Part shown: positions 1 through 5,111 of the stretch, piece after piece
Position numbering within the stretch: the first letter of the stretch is position 1
Layout: the number at the start of each line of letters is the position of its first letter
From: Planctomycetota bacterium
Lineage (GTDB): Bacteria; Planctomycetota; UBA11346
Length of the DNA stretch: 5,490 bases
Assembly (NCBI GenBank): GCA_024641365.1
Contig: JAHEDF010000297.1
Span: 1-5,490 of the forward strand
Reading direction: 5' to 3'
Program-made: the position numbers and the translations under genes
Notes under the pieces: model-generated
What the model was told of the DNA's origin: nothing
Database searches by the model: none
What the model saw: the letters and a program-made list of their open reading frames with translations, nothing else

Positions 1-521
1 AGGGCCGGGATTTTGCGAATATCGTTGATAAAGCCCATGTCCAGCATGCGGTCGGCCTCGTCGAGGACCAGTATTTCCAGCTGGTTAAATTTCACTGCGT
101 TTTGATTATATAAATCCATTAAACGGCCGGGCGTGGCGACAAGTACGTCGAGTCCGCGTCGTAATTCCATCATTTGCGGATTGATCTTCACGCCGCCAAA
201 TACGACGGCAGACCGCAATGACAAATATTTTCCGTACTGACTAACGCTTTCGCCAACCTGGGCGGCGAGTTCTCGCGTTGGCGTGAGCACAAGTGCGCGC
301 ACCGCGTTTGGTTTGGCAGGTTGTCCTTTTGCAAGGCGATGCAATAATGGCAGCGTGAAGCCCGCGGTTTTGCCCGTGCCAGTCTGCGCGGCGGCCATTA
401 CATCCCGGCCCTCGATTATCGGGGGGATTGCCTGGATTTGAATGGCGGTTGGGTTTTCATATCCCTTGTCGCTAAGAGCGCGCAGGAGCGGCTCGGATAA
501 GCCTAAAGTGCTAAATGTCAT
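1..521 (-). CDS. rhlE: ATP-dependent DEAD-box RNA helicase RhlE, N-terminal part (runs off left edge)
   Basis: This gene encodes an ATP-dependent RNA helicase that remodels structured RNA in the cytoplasm (rRNA maturation and RNA turnover in known RhlE proteins). 173 residues are visible, starting at the ATG at 521-519. The motifs run in DEAD-box order: the Q motif with Phe3 and Gln28; Walker A/motif I AQTGTGKT at 45-52; motif Ia PTRELA at 81-86; a GG at 109-110; motif Ib TPGR at 130-133; and motif II DEAD at 154-157. The segment after DEAD (RMLDMGF) and the opening MTFSTLGLS match the RhlE subgroup better than SrmB, DbpA or CsdA. The helicase C-terminal domain lies outside the window. The ribosome binding site is weak (GAAGAA about 12 bases upstream) and no clear promoter was seen. 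The cold-shock gene lies upstream in the same orientation, but a terminator separates them. Helicases and Csp proteins often act together at low temperature; that link is inferred here. Confidence 0.95.
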   Translation of the reverse strand, partial: MTFSTLGLSEPLLRALSDKGYENPTAIQIQAIPPIIEGRDVMAAAQTGTGKTAGFTLPLLHRLAKGQPAKPNAVRALVLTPTRELAAQVGESVSQYGKYLSLRSAVVFGGVKINPQMMELRRGLDVLVATPGRLMDLYNQNAVKFNQLEILVLDEADRMLDMGFINDIRKIPA

Positions 522-590
522 AAGTATTCGATTGTTCTTCGGTTTGATGAGAGTTGTAAATTTGAGCGCGGAAAAGTGTCGCTAATAGCA

Positions 591-614
591 AAACCCCGCC
601 ATTTGGCGGGGTTT
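591..614 (-). terminator. Hairpin terminator of the cold-shock gene
   Basis: A perfect 10-bp inverted repeat (AAACCCCGCC / GGCGGGGTTT) surrounds a 4-base loop, 30 bases beyond the cold-shock stop codon. Read on the minus strand, the GC-rich stem ends in TTTTG, giving a short U tract, so it should stop csp transcription before rhlE. On the plus strand it is followed by TTTCTTTC, but no plus-strand gene ends here. Confidence 0.85.
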
Positions 615-643
615 CTTTCAGCGCTTGTTCTGTCAGAGACGAC

Positions 644-847
644 TTAAACTGGCGTTACATTCGCGGCTGAAGGACCTTTAGGGCCTTTTTCTACGGTGTA
701 GCTTACGCGTTGACCTTCTTCAAGACTTTTGAAGCCTGTGCCCTGAATTGCAGAATGATGCACGAAAACATCCTTGCTACCGTCTTCTGGAGAAATAAAA
801 CCAAAGCCTTTGGTGGCATCAAACCACTTTACAGTTCCTGTATTCAT
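644..847 (-). CDS. CspA-family cold-shock protein
   Basis: A 67-residue single-domain OB-fold protein that binds single-stranded RNA and DNA and acts as an RNA chaperone or antiterminator in the cytoplasm. The sequence shows the family landmarks: GTVKWFD at 4-10, the RNP1 motif KGFGFI at 13-18, the RNP2 motif VFVHH at 27-31, and a conserved ending with GPSAANV. Length is normal for CspA-type proteins. The start ATG (847-845) has an AAGG ribosome binding site at 857-860, about 9 bases upstream. The upstream region is long and gene-free, as expected for csp genes with structured leaders that control cold induction; whether this one is cold-inducible cannot be told from the coding sequence. The paralog (A, C, D, E and so on) cannot be assigned. 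Confidence 0.97.
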   Translation of the reverse strand: MNTGTVKWFDATKGFGFISPEDGSKDVFVHHSAIQGTGFKSLEEGQRVSYTVEKGPKGPSAANVTPV

Positions 848-1094
848 TATAAATTACCTTAATTAATTAAAAAAATATTCACGTGAGAGCCTTTCCGGGG
901 AGTCAAACTAAGATCACTTTGATTAGAAGGGTTCCTGAGCGCGCTACCCGCAAACGGCAATACGAATACATAATAGCTCACTTTCTTCAGCAAACATAGC
1001 CCAGATGCGCCTTTGAAGCATAATTCTAGCAATATATTCGGTGCGATCGGGCACTCTTTAAAACTCTGCGCTGCGCTGCGCTTCCTGGCCGGCG

Positions 1095-1235
1095 TTGAAT
1101 AATTGTCGTAATGACATGATAACTAGGCTTTATTGGGAGAATTCGAGTTTTTACCTGCCTTGCACTGTTGCTTGGCTTGGTTTTGTGTGCCGGCGGCCTG
1201 AGACCAAGGGTTTTGCAGTCTCAGGCAGGTTTTTG
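1095..1235 (+). ncRNA. Candidate small RNA or attenuator-like transcript (speculative)
   Basis: A possible plus-strand promoter, TTGAAT (1095-1100), 17 bases, then GATAAC (1118-1123), would start a transcript near 1130. A 9-bp perfect stem (GCCTGAGAC 1196-1204, GTCTCAGGC 1218-1226, loop 13) is followed by AGG and TTTTT (1230-1234), which resembles a weak intrinsic terminator. A second, competing pairing exists: ACCTGCCT (1153-1160) with AGGCAGGT (1223-1230), which uses part of the same right arm and abuts the T run. The product would be about 105 bases. No plus-strand gene follows directly, since the next coding region is on the minus strand, so a free small RNA fits better than a leader. The hairpin might instead mark the 3' end of the DUF1971 gene, but read that way it has no U tract. 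Confidence 0.3.
1196..1234 (+). terminator. Hairpin followed by T run between convergent transcripts
   Basis: A 9-bp perfect stem at 1196-1204 / 1218-1226 with a 13-base loop is followed 3 bases later by five T residues on the plus strand. It lies about 40 bases beyond the stop of the minus-strand DUF1971 gene and could also shape that transcript's end. The gap between stem and T run makes it a weak intrinsic terminator. Confidence 0.45.
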
Positions 1236-1273
1236 GTGTTGTCCGCAATGGCCGGTGTTGCGAAGCGCACCGA

Positions 1274-1549
1274 TTAATGATGAAACTCGACAAAAAACTT
1301 CACCGCTTCTGCCGCACTAACCTGATGGAGTTGTTGGGGTGGGATTATGCCGGGCTTGCCGTTTGTTAACACAACGATTTCCCCGTCGTCACCAATAAAC
1401 TCAAGTATCAATTTGCCTTCGATTACATGAATTTTTCCCCAGGTTCCGACTTTTAGCTGGTGGTCGCGCAATAGACCGGCAGGGATCGAGTCCTGGTCAA
1501 ACACTGCGGTTTGTTGATACGGTTTAACATTGTCGGGTAGTGTTTTCAT
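1274..1549 (-). CDS. DUF1971 small cupin, YeaR / TehB N-terminal-domain-like
   Basis: A 91-residue cytoplasmic protein with no signal peptide. It opens with MKTLPDNVKPYQQTAVF and has GLLRDH at 26-31, TWGKIHVIEG at 36-45 and a C-terminal VKFFVEFHH. This is the pattern of the DUF1971 family, found as stand-alone YeaR-type proteins and as the N-terminal domain of some TehB tellurite-resistance methyltransferases; the fold is a small beta-barrel. The biochemical function is unknown; E. coli yeaR is induced by nitrate/nitric oxide. I chose the ATG at 1549-1547 because GGAGGA (1557-1562) sits 7 bases upstream. The frame stays open to 1657, but that extension lies inside the cytochrome gene and gives no family-like sequence. 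It starts 25 bases after the cytochrome stop, so the two form an operon. No methyltransferase domain follows, so resistance to tellurite should not be assumed. Confidence 0.85.
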   Translation of the reverse strand: MKTLPDNVKPYQQTAVFDQDSIPAGLLRDHQLKVGTWGKIHVIEGKLILEFIGDDGEIVVLTNGKPGIIPPQQLHQVSAAEAVKFFVEFHH

Positions 1550-1574
1550 GGTGTTGTCCTCCAACTCTTCTAGA

Positions 1575-2012
1575 TTACTGTAATTTGAACGCTGCATGAC
1601 ACGCAACACATGCTTGCAAGGTGTCATTAAGCTGCTCAAGCGTATGCTGGCTATCACCTAGGTCGCGCGCATCACGCGCTATTGTGTCCATCGCTTCGTG
1701 TACGCCTCGGCCCATCATTTTAAAATCGGCAGGTAGTTGGTTTGCCACGCTCGGAGGCGTCGCACGCATCGCTTTAACACCAACTTGTTCCGCGTAATGG
1801 GCGACCTTTTCCATGTCTTTTTTTAGTGCGCTATCCATGACTAGCTGGACCGTTTCCAGTAGCTGACGCATTTCCAGTAATACATGCGCTTTTGCTTCAT
1901 TGTCCGCTTTTACGACGTTGCGGTGATCCGCGTGATCTTCCGCTACTGCGATGCTCGAGCCGGAAAGCGCTAGGAATATAAAAAGCGTGCGAAAATTTTG
2001 TTGGGTTTTCAT
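1575..2012 (-). CDS. Exported class II c-type cytochrome (c'/c556-like)
   Basis: A 145-residue periplasmic haem protein. Residues 1-24 form a Sec signal peptide (charged MKTQQNFR, hydrophobic core, likely cleavage after AVA before EDHADH). The single haem-binding motif CVACH is at 135-139, only six residues from the C terminus. That position and the mostly helical body are diagnostic of class II cytochromes c, four-helix bundles such as cytochrome c' and c556. Met48, in the first predicted helix (EMRQLL), is placed where c556-type proteins carry a sixth ligand; if it does not bind haem, the protein would be a five-coordinate c' able to bind NO or CO. Possible roles are electron transfer or NO/redox protection. 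The ribosome binding site GAGGA (2021-2025) lies 8 bases before the ATG. It is first in an operon with the DUF1971 gene and divergent from a LysR regulator. Confidence 0.9.
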   Translation of the reverse strand: MKTQQNFRTLFIFLALSGSSIAVAEDHADHRNVVKADNEAKAHVLLEMRQLLETVQLVMDSALKKDMEKVAHYAEQVGVKAMRATPPSVANQLPADFKMMGRGVHEAMDTIARDARDLGDSQHTLEQLNDTLQACVACHAAFKLQ

Positions 2013-2061
2013 GTGTTTTGTCCTCGGGTTGATGTTGCCTGGTATTAGTATCGTCCATTTG

Positions 2062-2078
2062 CTATTGTTGCGTAATAG
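2062..2078. promoter_or_regulatory. Putative LysR-family operator (T-N11-A box)
   Basis: CTATT-N7-AATAG is an interrupted palindrome that contains the T-N11-A core (T2065 to A2077) typical of LysR-type regulator sites. It lies in the 101-base region between the divergent LysR gene and the cytochrome operon, overlapping the cytochrome -10 element. A further AATAG half-site is at 2102-2106, close to the LysR start. A plus-strand promoter for the regulator (TTGCTA 2059-2064, TTTAAT 2081-2086) would span it, but is weak. The short arms mean a chance match is possible. Confidence 0.45.
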
Positions 2079-2103
2079 TATTTAATGAGAATTAGTGTTT
2101 CAA
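2075..2103 (-). promoter_or_regulatory. Promoter of the cytochrome-DUF1971 operon
   Basis: Read on the minus strand, TTGAAA (2103-2098), a 17-base spacer, and TACTAT (2080-2075) make a good sigma70-like promoter. Transcription would begin near 2068, giving a leader of about 55 bases before the cytochrome ATG. The -10 element overlaps the inverted repeat at 2062-2078, so the LysR regulator could act directly on this promoter. Confidence 0.55.
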
Positions 2104-2113
2104 TAGTGGAACA

Positions 2114-3019
2114 ATGGATAGTAACTCGCTCATTTATCTGGCATTTATAGTCGAGGAAGGCTCATTTCAGGCGGCTGCGCGCAAGCTCGCTATGCCAAAA
2201 TCATCCCTTAGTCGCCAAATCGCGGCGCTGGAAACCCGTTTGGGTGTGCAATTGCTTAATCGCACAACACGTCGGCTGTCACTTACCGAGGCGGGTGCGC
2301 AAATCTTCCCGTCCTGTCAAAAGTTAGCGGAAGAATATCGCCACATAGTGGATTTAACCCAGGAAGCGACTTCGCAACCTCGTGGCGTTGTGCGCCTCAC
2401 CGCACCTGTGACGGCGGGAAGAATTTTTCTAGCACGCTGGCTAGCAAGTTTTCGCCAGCGTTACCCTGATATCGTGCTGGATGTCCATCTAACCGATGAG
2501 GAGCAAGATATGGTGGCGCATCGCTTTGATCTTGCAATTCGCGTGGGTCCGCTACGTAGCTCGTCCTTGATTAGCCGCCCCTTTGCGGAAACCCAGCGTA
2601 TTTTATGTGCCGCGCCGGCATTGCTGCGGGAACATCGTATCGAATCTATTTCAGATATTTCGGTGTTACCTGCGATTGTGTTTGCTCGCGCAGGAAGCAC
2701 TGGGCGTTGGGCTCTAACGTGTGGTGATAAAAAAGTCGAGATACCAATACAGGAAAAGCTGATTCTAAATGACATGACATCCATACTGGAAGCCGCAAGC
2801 GCCGGCGCTGGTATTGCTTTGGTGCCTGCGTTTGTTGCCAATCGTTATCTGCGGGACGAGAGGCTAGTGCAGTTGCTGCCGGATTGTCATGGCGAGCGTG
2901 CGCAGTTTCACGTGGTTTATCTTAAGAGGGAGAATTTGCCGCGTAAAACAAAGTTATTGATTGAGTATATTTTAATGTGTGCGCAAGAGGATAAAGCGTT
3001 GTTTGAGGCATCTCGGTGA
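2114..3019 (+). CDS. LysR-family transcriptional regulator
   Basis: A 301-residue DNA-binding regulator of standard LysR length. Residues 4-61 form the winged helix-turn-helix, with the signature run from GSFQAAARKL (16-25) through PKSSLSRQIAALE (28-40) and LGVQLLNRTTR (43-53) to LSLTEAG (55-61). A linker helix and a two-lobed periplasmic-binding-like effector domain follow (about 90-295), with the usual GVVRLTAP, hinge-region and GAGIALVP segments. Such proteins bind upstream of a divergent target and of themselves and respond to a small ligand, which cannot be predicted here. The start has only a weak GTGGA ribosome binding site (2106-2110), but it lies at the expected distance from the HTH. 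The divergent neighbour is the cytochrome c-DUF1971 operon, the probable target. It converges on the metal-sensor gene downstream. Confidence 0.93.
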   Translation: MDSNSLIYLAFIVEEGSFQAAARKLAMPKSSLSRQIAALETRLGVQLLNRTTRRLSLTEAGAQIFPSCQKLAEEYRHIVDLTQEATSQPRGVVRLTAPVTAGRIFLARWLASFRQRYPDIVLDVHLTDEEQDMVAHRFDLAIRVGPLRSSSLISRPFAETQRILCAAPALLREHRIESISDISVLPAIVFARAGSTGRWALTCGDKKVEIPIQEKLILNDMTSILEAASAGAGIALVPAFVANRYLRDERLVQLLPDCHGERAQFHVVYLKRENLPRKTKLLIEYILMCAQEDKALFEASR

Positions 3020-3033
3020 ATTGGGCGAATATT

Positions 3034-3101
3034 GGCAACAGGCTAAATGTAGCGCAATAATTCTTATTTAGTTGCCCAGTAACTTTGCCAAAGAGTTTTT
3101 T
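3034..3101. terminator. Terminator region between convergent LysR and dmeR-like genes
   Basis: Two structures lie in this 85-base gap. The first is an imperfect hairpin: GGCAA 3034-3038 with TTGCC 3072-3076, and CTAAAT 3043-3048 with ATTTAG 3066-3071, loop 17. The second is a short A/U-rich stem, AACTTT 3081-3086 with AGAGTT 3092-3097 (one G-T pair), running into TTTTTT at 3096-3101, which would be a weak intrinsic terminator for the LysR gene. No strong terminator for the minus-strand gene is visible. Confidence 0.4.
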
Positions 3102-3104
3102 GAT

Positions 3105-3380
3105 TTACCTTAAATAGGAGCGGAGTATAGAAATTACTTGCTCAATATCCTCACTTCGTTGTTTTGGGGTGAGGGAGTCGTCTCCCAGGTGTTCGCGGAT
3201 ATGTCCATCCAGTACTTCTGTCATTAGGCCGTTCACTGCTCCTCTTATCGCTGCTATTTGTTGCAGTGTGGCATTACAATCGGCGTCCTGATTTAGCGCA
3301 TTTTCAAGCGCTTCAGTTTGTCCTTTGATGCGACGAACGCGGGCCAATAGTTTTTTCTTATTCTTAATTGCATGTGACAT
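3105..3380 (-). CDS. dmeR: RcnR/DmeR-type Ni/Co-responsive repressor (CsoR/RcnR family)
   Basis: A 91-residue all-helical DNA-binding metal sensor. It has the family core RVRRIKGQ at 14-21 and LQQIAAIRGAVNGLM at 39-53. The nickel/cobalt ligand set of RcnR is complete: His3 after an MSH start, Cys35, His60 and His64. The formaldehyde sensor FrmR keeps Cys35 but has Pro2 and lacks this N-terminal His; copper CsoR uses a Cys-His-Cys set not present here. The overall pattern (MSHAIKNKKKLLARVRRIKGQ...GHIREHLGD) is closest in my reading to DmeR, which controls a CDF exporter, and exactly such an exporter is encoded divergently. The metal-free protein should repress and the metal-bound one release DNA. 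A GGGGG tract (3388-3392), 7 bases before the ATG, is the only ribosome binding site-like element. The name dmeR rests on motif and context. Confidence 0.85.
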   Translation of the reverse strand: MSHAIKNKKKLLARVRRIKGQTEALENALNQDADCNATLQQIAAIRGAVNGLMTEVLDGHIREHLGDDSLTPKQRSEDIEQVISILRSYLR

Positions 3381-3400
3381 GTTTTGACCCCCATTCTAGC

Positions 3401-3428
3401 TTTGTAATATACTGGGGTATAGTATATT
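3401..3428 (+). promoter_or_regulatory. dmeF promoter
   Basis: TTTGTA (3401-3406), a 16-base spacer, and TATATT (3423-3428) form a plausible sigma70 promoter that would start transcription near 3435, about 20 bases before the dmeF ATG. The spacer is filled by the operator-like palindrome, the usual layout for repression by blocking RNA polymerase. The -35 element is weak. Confidence 0.4.
3408..3426. promoter_or_regulatory. RcnR/DmeR-type operator
   Basis: The 19-base element is TATACT, GGGGTAT, AGTATA: perfect 6-base inverted arms around a 7-base G-tract centre. This closely follows the TACT-G-tract-AGTA site known for RcnR-type repressors, with four G instead of six. It sits between the divergent sensor and exporter genes, inside the predicted dmeF promoter. 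A run of five C at 3388-3392 may be half of a second site close to the sensor start. Confidence 0.7.
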
Positions 3429-3454
3429 GCTTATGTAATCAGGATTCTATACTT

Positions 3455-4387
3455 ATGGTAAATGTGTCTTCTGTTGATGATTTAAACCACTCGCATGTGT
3501 TTGATGAAGGAAATCCACTCGCTGAAAGAAATACACTTTGGGCTGTAATATTAACTGCGGTGATGATGGTTGTCGAAATCACTGGTGGCTATATTTATAA
3601 TTCAATGGCGCTTTTGGCAGATGGTTGGCACATGAGTTCGCATGTGCTGGCGCTGGGTCTCTCTGTATTAGCCTATGGTGCAGCAAGACGTTTCGCGAAA
3701 GACATGCGATTTAGTTTTGGAACCTGGAAAATTGAAGTGCTTGGTGGTTTCACCAGTGCAATATTTCTGGTGATGGTTGCTGGTCTGATGCTTTATCAGT
3801 CCATTGAACGCATTATAACGCCAACTCCCATTCATTATAATGAAGCAATCGCAATTGCTGCTCTTGGTTTATTGGTGAATCTTACTTGTGCGTGGCTACT
3901 CAAAGATGGTCATAGTCACAGCCACCAAGATCACCATAGCCACGATCACCACCATCATCATGATTTAAATTTGCGTTCAGCCTATCTCCATGTGATTGCT
4001 GATGCAGCAACATCGGTGCTCGCAATCATTGCACTATGCGCTGGAAAATACTGGGGCGCGAGTTGGCTTGATCCGGTGATGGGAATAGTTGGCGCCATTT
4101 TAGTTTCTGTTTGGGCATTTGGATTATTGCGTGATTCAGGTCGTGTGTTGCTCGACGCTGAGATGGATGCGCCTGTCGTTGCTGAGATCAGGGAAGTGAT
4201 TGATCATAGCCCATTACAAGCGAAGATAAGTGACCTCCATGTCTGGCGGGTAGGAAAAGGAAAGTATGCCTGCATCTTATCCCTGATCATCGAAGATAGT
4301 ACGGTTGGCCCCGAGTATTTTAAGCAGCAGTTGAGAATTCATGAAGAGTTGGTACATATAACGATAGAATTAAATTGTCGTAGCTAA
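3455..4387 (+). CDS. dmeF: CDF-family divalent metal exporter, DmeF-like (Co/Ni), His-rich loop
   Basis: A 310-residue inner-membrane cation-diffusion-facilitator that would export Co2+, Ni2+ or Zn2+ in exchange for protons. Six membrane helices lie at about 28-48, 51-75, 93-114, 130-149, 175-197 and 204-225, followed by a cytoplasmic C-terminal domain. Transport-site residues are visible: ADGWHMSSH in helix 2 (His59, His63) and HVIAD in helix 5 (His179, Asp183). The loop between helices 4 and 5 (153-169) holds 11 histidines. The conserved DP (206-207) opens helix 6. I chose ATG 3455, preceded by AGGA at 3441-3444. The frame extends back to 3368, but that part overlaps the operator and the divergent gene's start and lacks family similarity. 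The divergent DmeR-type sensor supports cobalt/nickel as substrate. The C terminus (VHITIELNCRS) matches the family ending, so it is complete. Confidence 0.9.
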   Translation: MVNVSSVDDLNHSHVFDEGNPLAERNTLWAVILTAVMMVVEITGGYIYNSMALLADGWHMSSHVLALGLSVLAYGAARRFAKDMRFSFGTWKIEVLGGFTSAIFLVMVAGLMLYQSIERIITPTPIHYNEAIAIAALGLLVNLTCAWLLKDGHSHSHQDHHSHDHHHHHDLNLRSAYLHVIADAATSVLAIIALCAGKYWGASWLDPVMGIVGAILVSVWAFGLLRDSGRVLLDAEMDAPVVAEIREVIDHSPLQAKISDLHVWRVGKGKYACILSLIIEDSTVGPEYFKQQLRIHEELVHITIELNCRS

Positions 4388-4546
4388 ATATTGATGTGGA
4401 AAATATAGATTGTCGAAAAGACGCAATCTGGCGCTTGAGAATTATATTTTTTGAAGACGTAAAACGTTAGGTTGTCAGAAAAGCCGATTATTAAGATAAA
4501 TATAAAGCAAGGCAAAATTCTTTTGATACAGCAGATTTTCTATTAA

Positions 4547-4586
4547 CTTCCTTACGGGAAGGGTGAGCACAGATTATGTGCTCACC
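4547..4586. terminator. Tandem hairpins between convergent dmeF and the His-rich operon
   Basis: A perfect 10-bp inverted repeat (GGTGAGCACA 4562-4571, TGTGCTCACC 4577-4586, loop GATTA) lies 8 bases beyond the stop of the minus-strand His-rich gene. A smaller hairpin abuts it (CTTCC 4547-4551, GGAAG 4557-4561). Neither has a strong T run on either side, so the pair may act as a processing or Rho-dependent 3' end and stabiliser rather than as a classical terminator. The rest of the gap 4388-4546 is AT-rich and shows no gene, only a poor stem near 4407-4428 and a T run at 4447-4452. Confidence 0.55.
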
Positions 4587-4594
4587 ATAACTAT

Positions 4595-4945
4595 TTAATT
4601 TCCGTCGAAGTTGGCGGCGAGGTAGTGACCGTCTTGGCTATAAAACAAATATAAGGTTTGCTTTGTGGAGTCACTTGCTTTGTCATTTTTAAAAATAATC
4701 ATCCATTCAGGGCCGTGACCATAGTCCTTTTGCGAAATGGTGCTTGATTCAATATTCGCCCAAGTAGCCTCTATTTTCCCTGTCTCAACGAGTTGTTTCA
4801 CTCTTTGTGTTGCTTTGAATTGAGCTTCAGTACCCGTTATTGGTTCATGAGAGTGTCCATGATCATGGTCAGTACCAGCTAACGTTATCGCGGGCACGCT
4901 AAAAAATAATAATGATAATACGAATGCCAATATTGTATGTTTCAT
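4595..4945 (-). CDS. Exported His-rich small protein (DUF6488-like)
   Basis: A 116-residue secreted or periplasmic protein of unknown function. Residues 1-23 form a Sec signal peptide (MKHTILAFVLSLLFFSVP, cleavage after TLA). The mature protein opens with a metal-binding-looking GTDHDHGHSHEP, then has a compact domain of about 75 residues with KQLVETGKIEATW and YGHGPEWMIIFKN, and ends in a beta-rich LYLFYSQDGHYLAANFDGN. This layout resembles what I recall as DUF6488, seen near metal-efflux genes in Proteobacteria; that assignment is from memory. The start is ATG 4945 with AGGAG (4951-4955) 5 bases upstream. An ATG at 4999 in the same frame adds 18 residues that overlap the preceding lipoprotein and spoil the signal peptide. 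Last gene of the operon, convergent with dmeF. A periplasmic metal chaperone or buffer role is inferred. Confidence 0.75.
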   Translation of the reverse strand: MKHTILAFVLSLLFFSVPAITLAGTDHDHGHSHEPITGTEAQFKATQRVKQLVETGKIEATWANIESSTISQKDYGHGPEWMIIFKNDKASDSTKQTLYLFYSQDGHYLAANFDGN

Positions 4946-4961
4946 AAGCTCTCCTGCTAGT

Positions 4962-5099
4962 TTAGTCGATTGATTTGTGTTTCGGTTGAGAATTGTCATC
5001 TATGTGAGATCCAGTATCATGAGAATGTTCGTTATCAAAACAGCCGGAGATGGACGTAAGTGCAAAGCACGTTGCTAATATTAAAAATAATTTATGCAT
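4962..5099 (-). CDS. Small His-containing lipoprotein, 45 residues
   Basis: This short gene is easy to miss. From ATG 5099 it encodes MHKLFLILATCFALTSISGC, a lipoprotein signal with lipobox ISGC and acylation at Cys20, followed by only 25 polar residues with four histidines (25, 27, 32, 41; FDNEHSHDTGSH...) and many Asp/Asn. Residue +2 is Phe, not Asp, so outer-membrane sorting is expected. GGAG at 5107-5110 sits 7 bases before the start. It begins 12 bases after the stop of the anchor-protein gene and ends 16 bases before the His-rich gene, so all three are one transcript. I do not recognise the family. The His/Asp tail suggests metal binding at the envelope; like colicin-lysis-type or entericidin-type small lipoproteins, it could also have an envelope-stress role, but nothing specific points to that. 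Confidence 0.7.
   Translation of the reverse strand: MHKLFLILATCFALTSISGCFDNEHSHDTGSHIDDNSQPKHKSID
4963..4987. repeat. Short direct repeat at operon gene ends, copy 1
   Basis: TA-n-TCGATTGA-n-TTGTGT followed by TTCGGTT, at the 3' end of the lipoprotein gene. It matches copy 2 at 5113-5139 with 16 of 18 identities over the first 18 bases at an offset of exactly 150, then continues with two single-base gaps. It encodes the shared C-terminal SID-stop of both proteins. Confidence 0.55.
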
Positions 5100-5111
5100 T
5101 TAATGGCTCCA

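Larger units (their letters stand above)
848..1273. other. 426-base intergenic region: csp leader and possible plus-strand small RNA
   Basis: I support no protein gene here. The part next to csp (848-880) is very AT-rich and carries its ribosome binding site. The rest upstream, to about 1040, probably holds the csp promoter and 5' leader, although no convincing -35/-10 pair stands out on the minus strand. Three tandem copies of CTGCG occur at 1066-1080. The right part holds a plus-strand hairpin (1196-1226), listed separately, and a 12-base near-repeat (TGGCCGGCGTTG at 1086-1097, TGGCCGGTGTTG at 1249-1260). A 60-codon plus-strand frame from a TTG at 1095 has no ribosome binding site, resembles nothing I know, and contains the hairpin, so I treat it as non-coding. 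Confidence 0.6.

Noticed and set aside
1066..1080. Three tandem CTGCG units
   Set aside because: Too short to call a repeat locus or CRISPR; no spacer pattern.
1095..1277. 60-codon plus-strand frame from TTG
   Set aside because: Non-ATG start, no ribosome binding site, no recognisable domain, and it contains a hairpin with T run; read as non-coding.
2461..2841. 126-codon minus-strand frame inside the LysR gene
   Set aside because: Fully antisense to a clear LysR effector domain; low-complexity Ser/Arg-rich composition typical of a shadow frame.
3368..3454. N-terminal extension of the exporter
   Set aside because: Overlaps the divergent gene's start and the operator; the sequence is unlike CDF proteins, and ATG 3455 has an AGGA upstream.
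4407..4428. Stem after dmeF (GATTG / CAATC)
   Set aside because: Only about five good pairs and the nearest T run is about 20 bases away, so not a credible intrinsic terminator.
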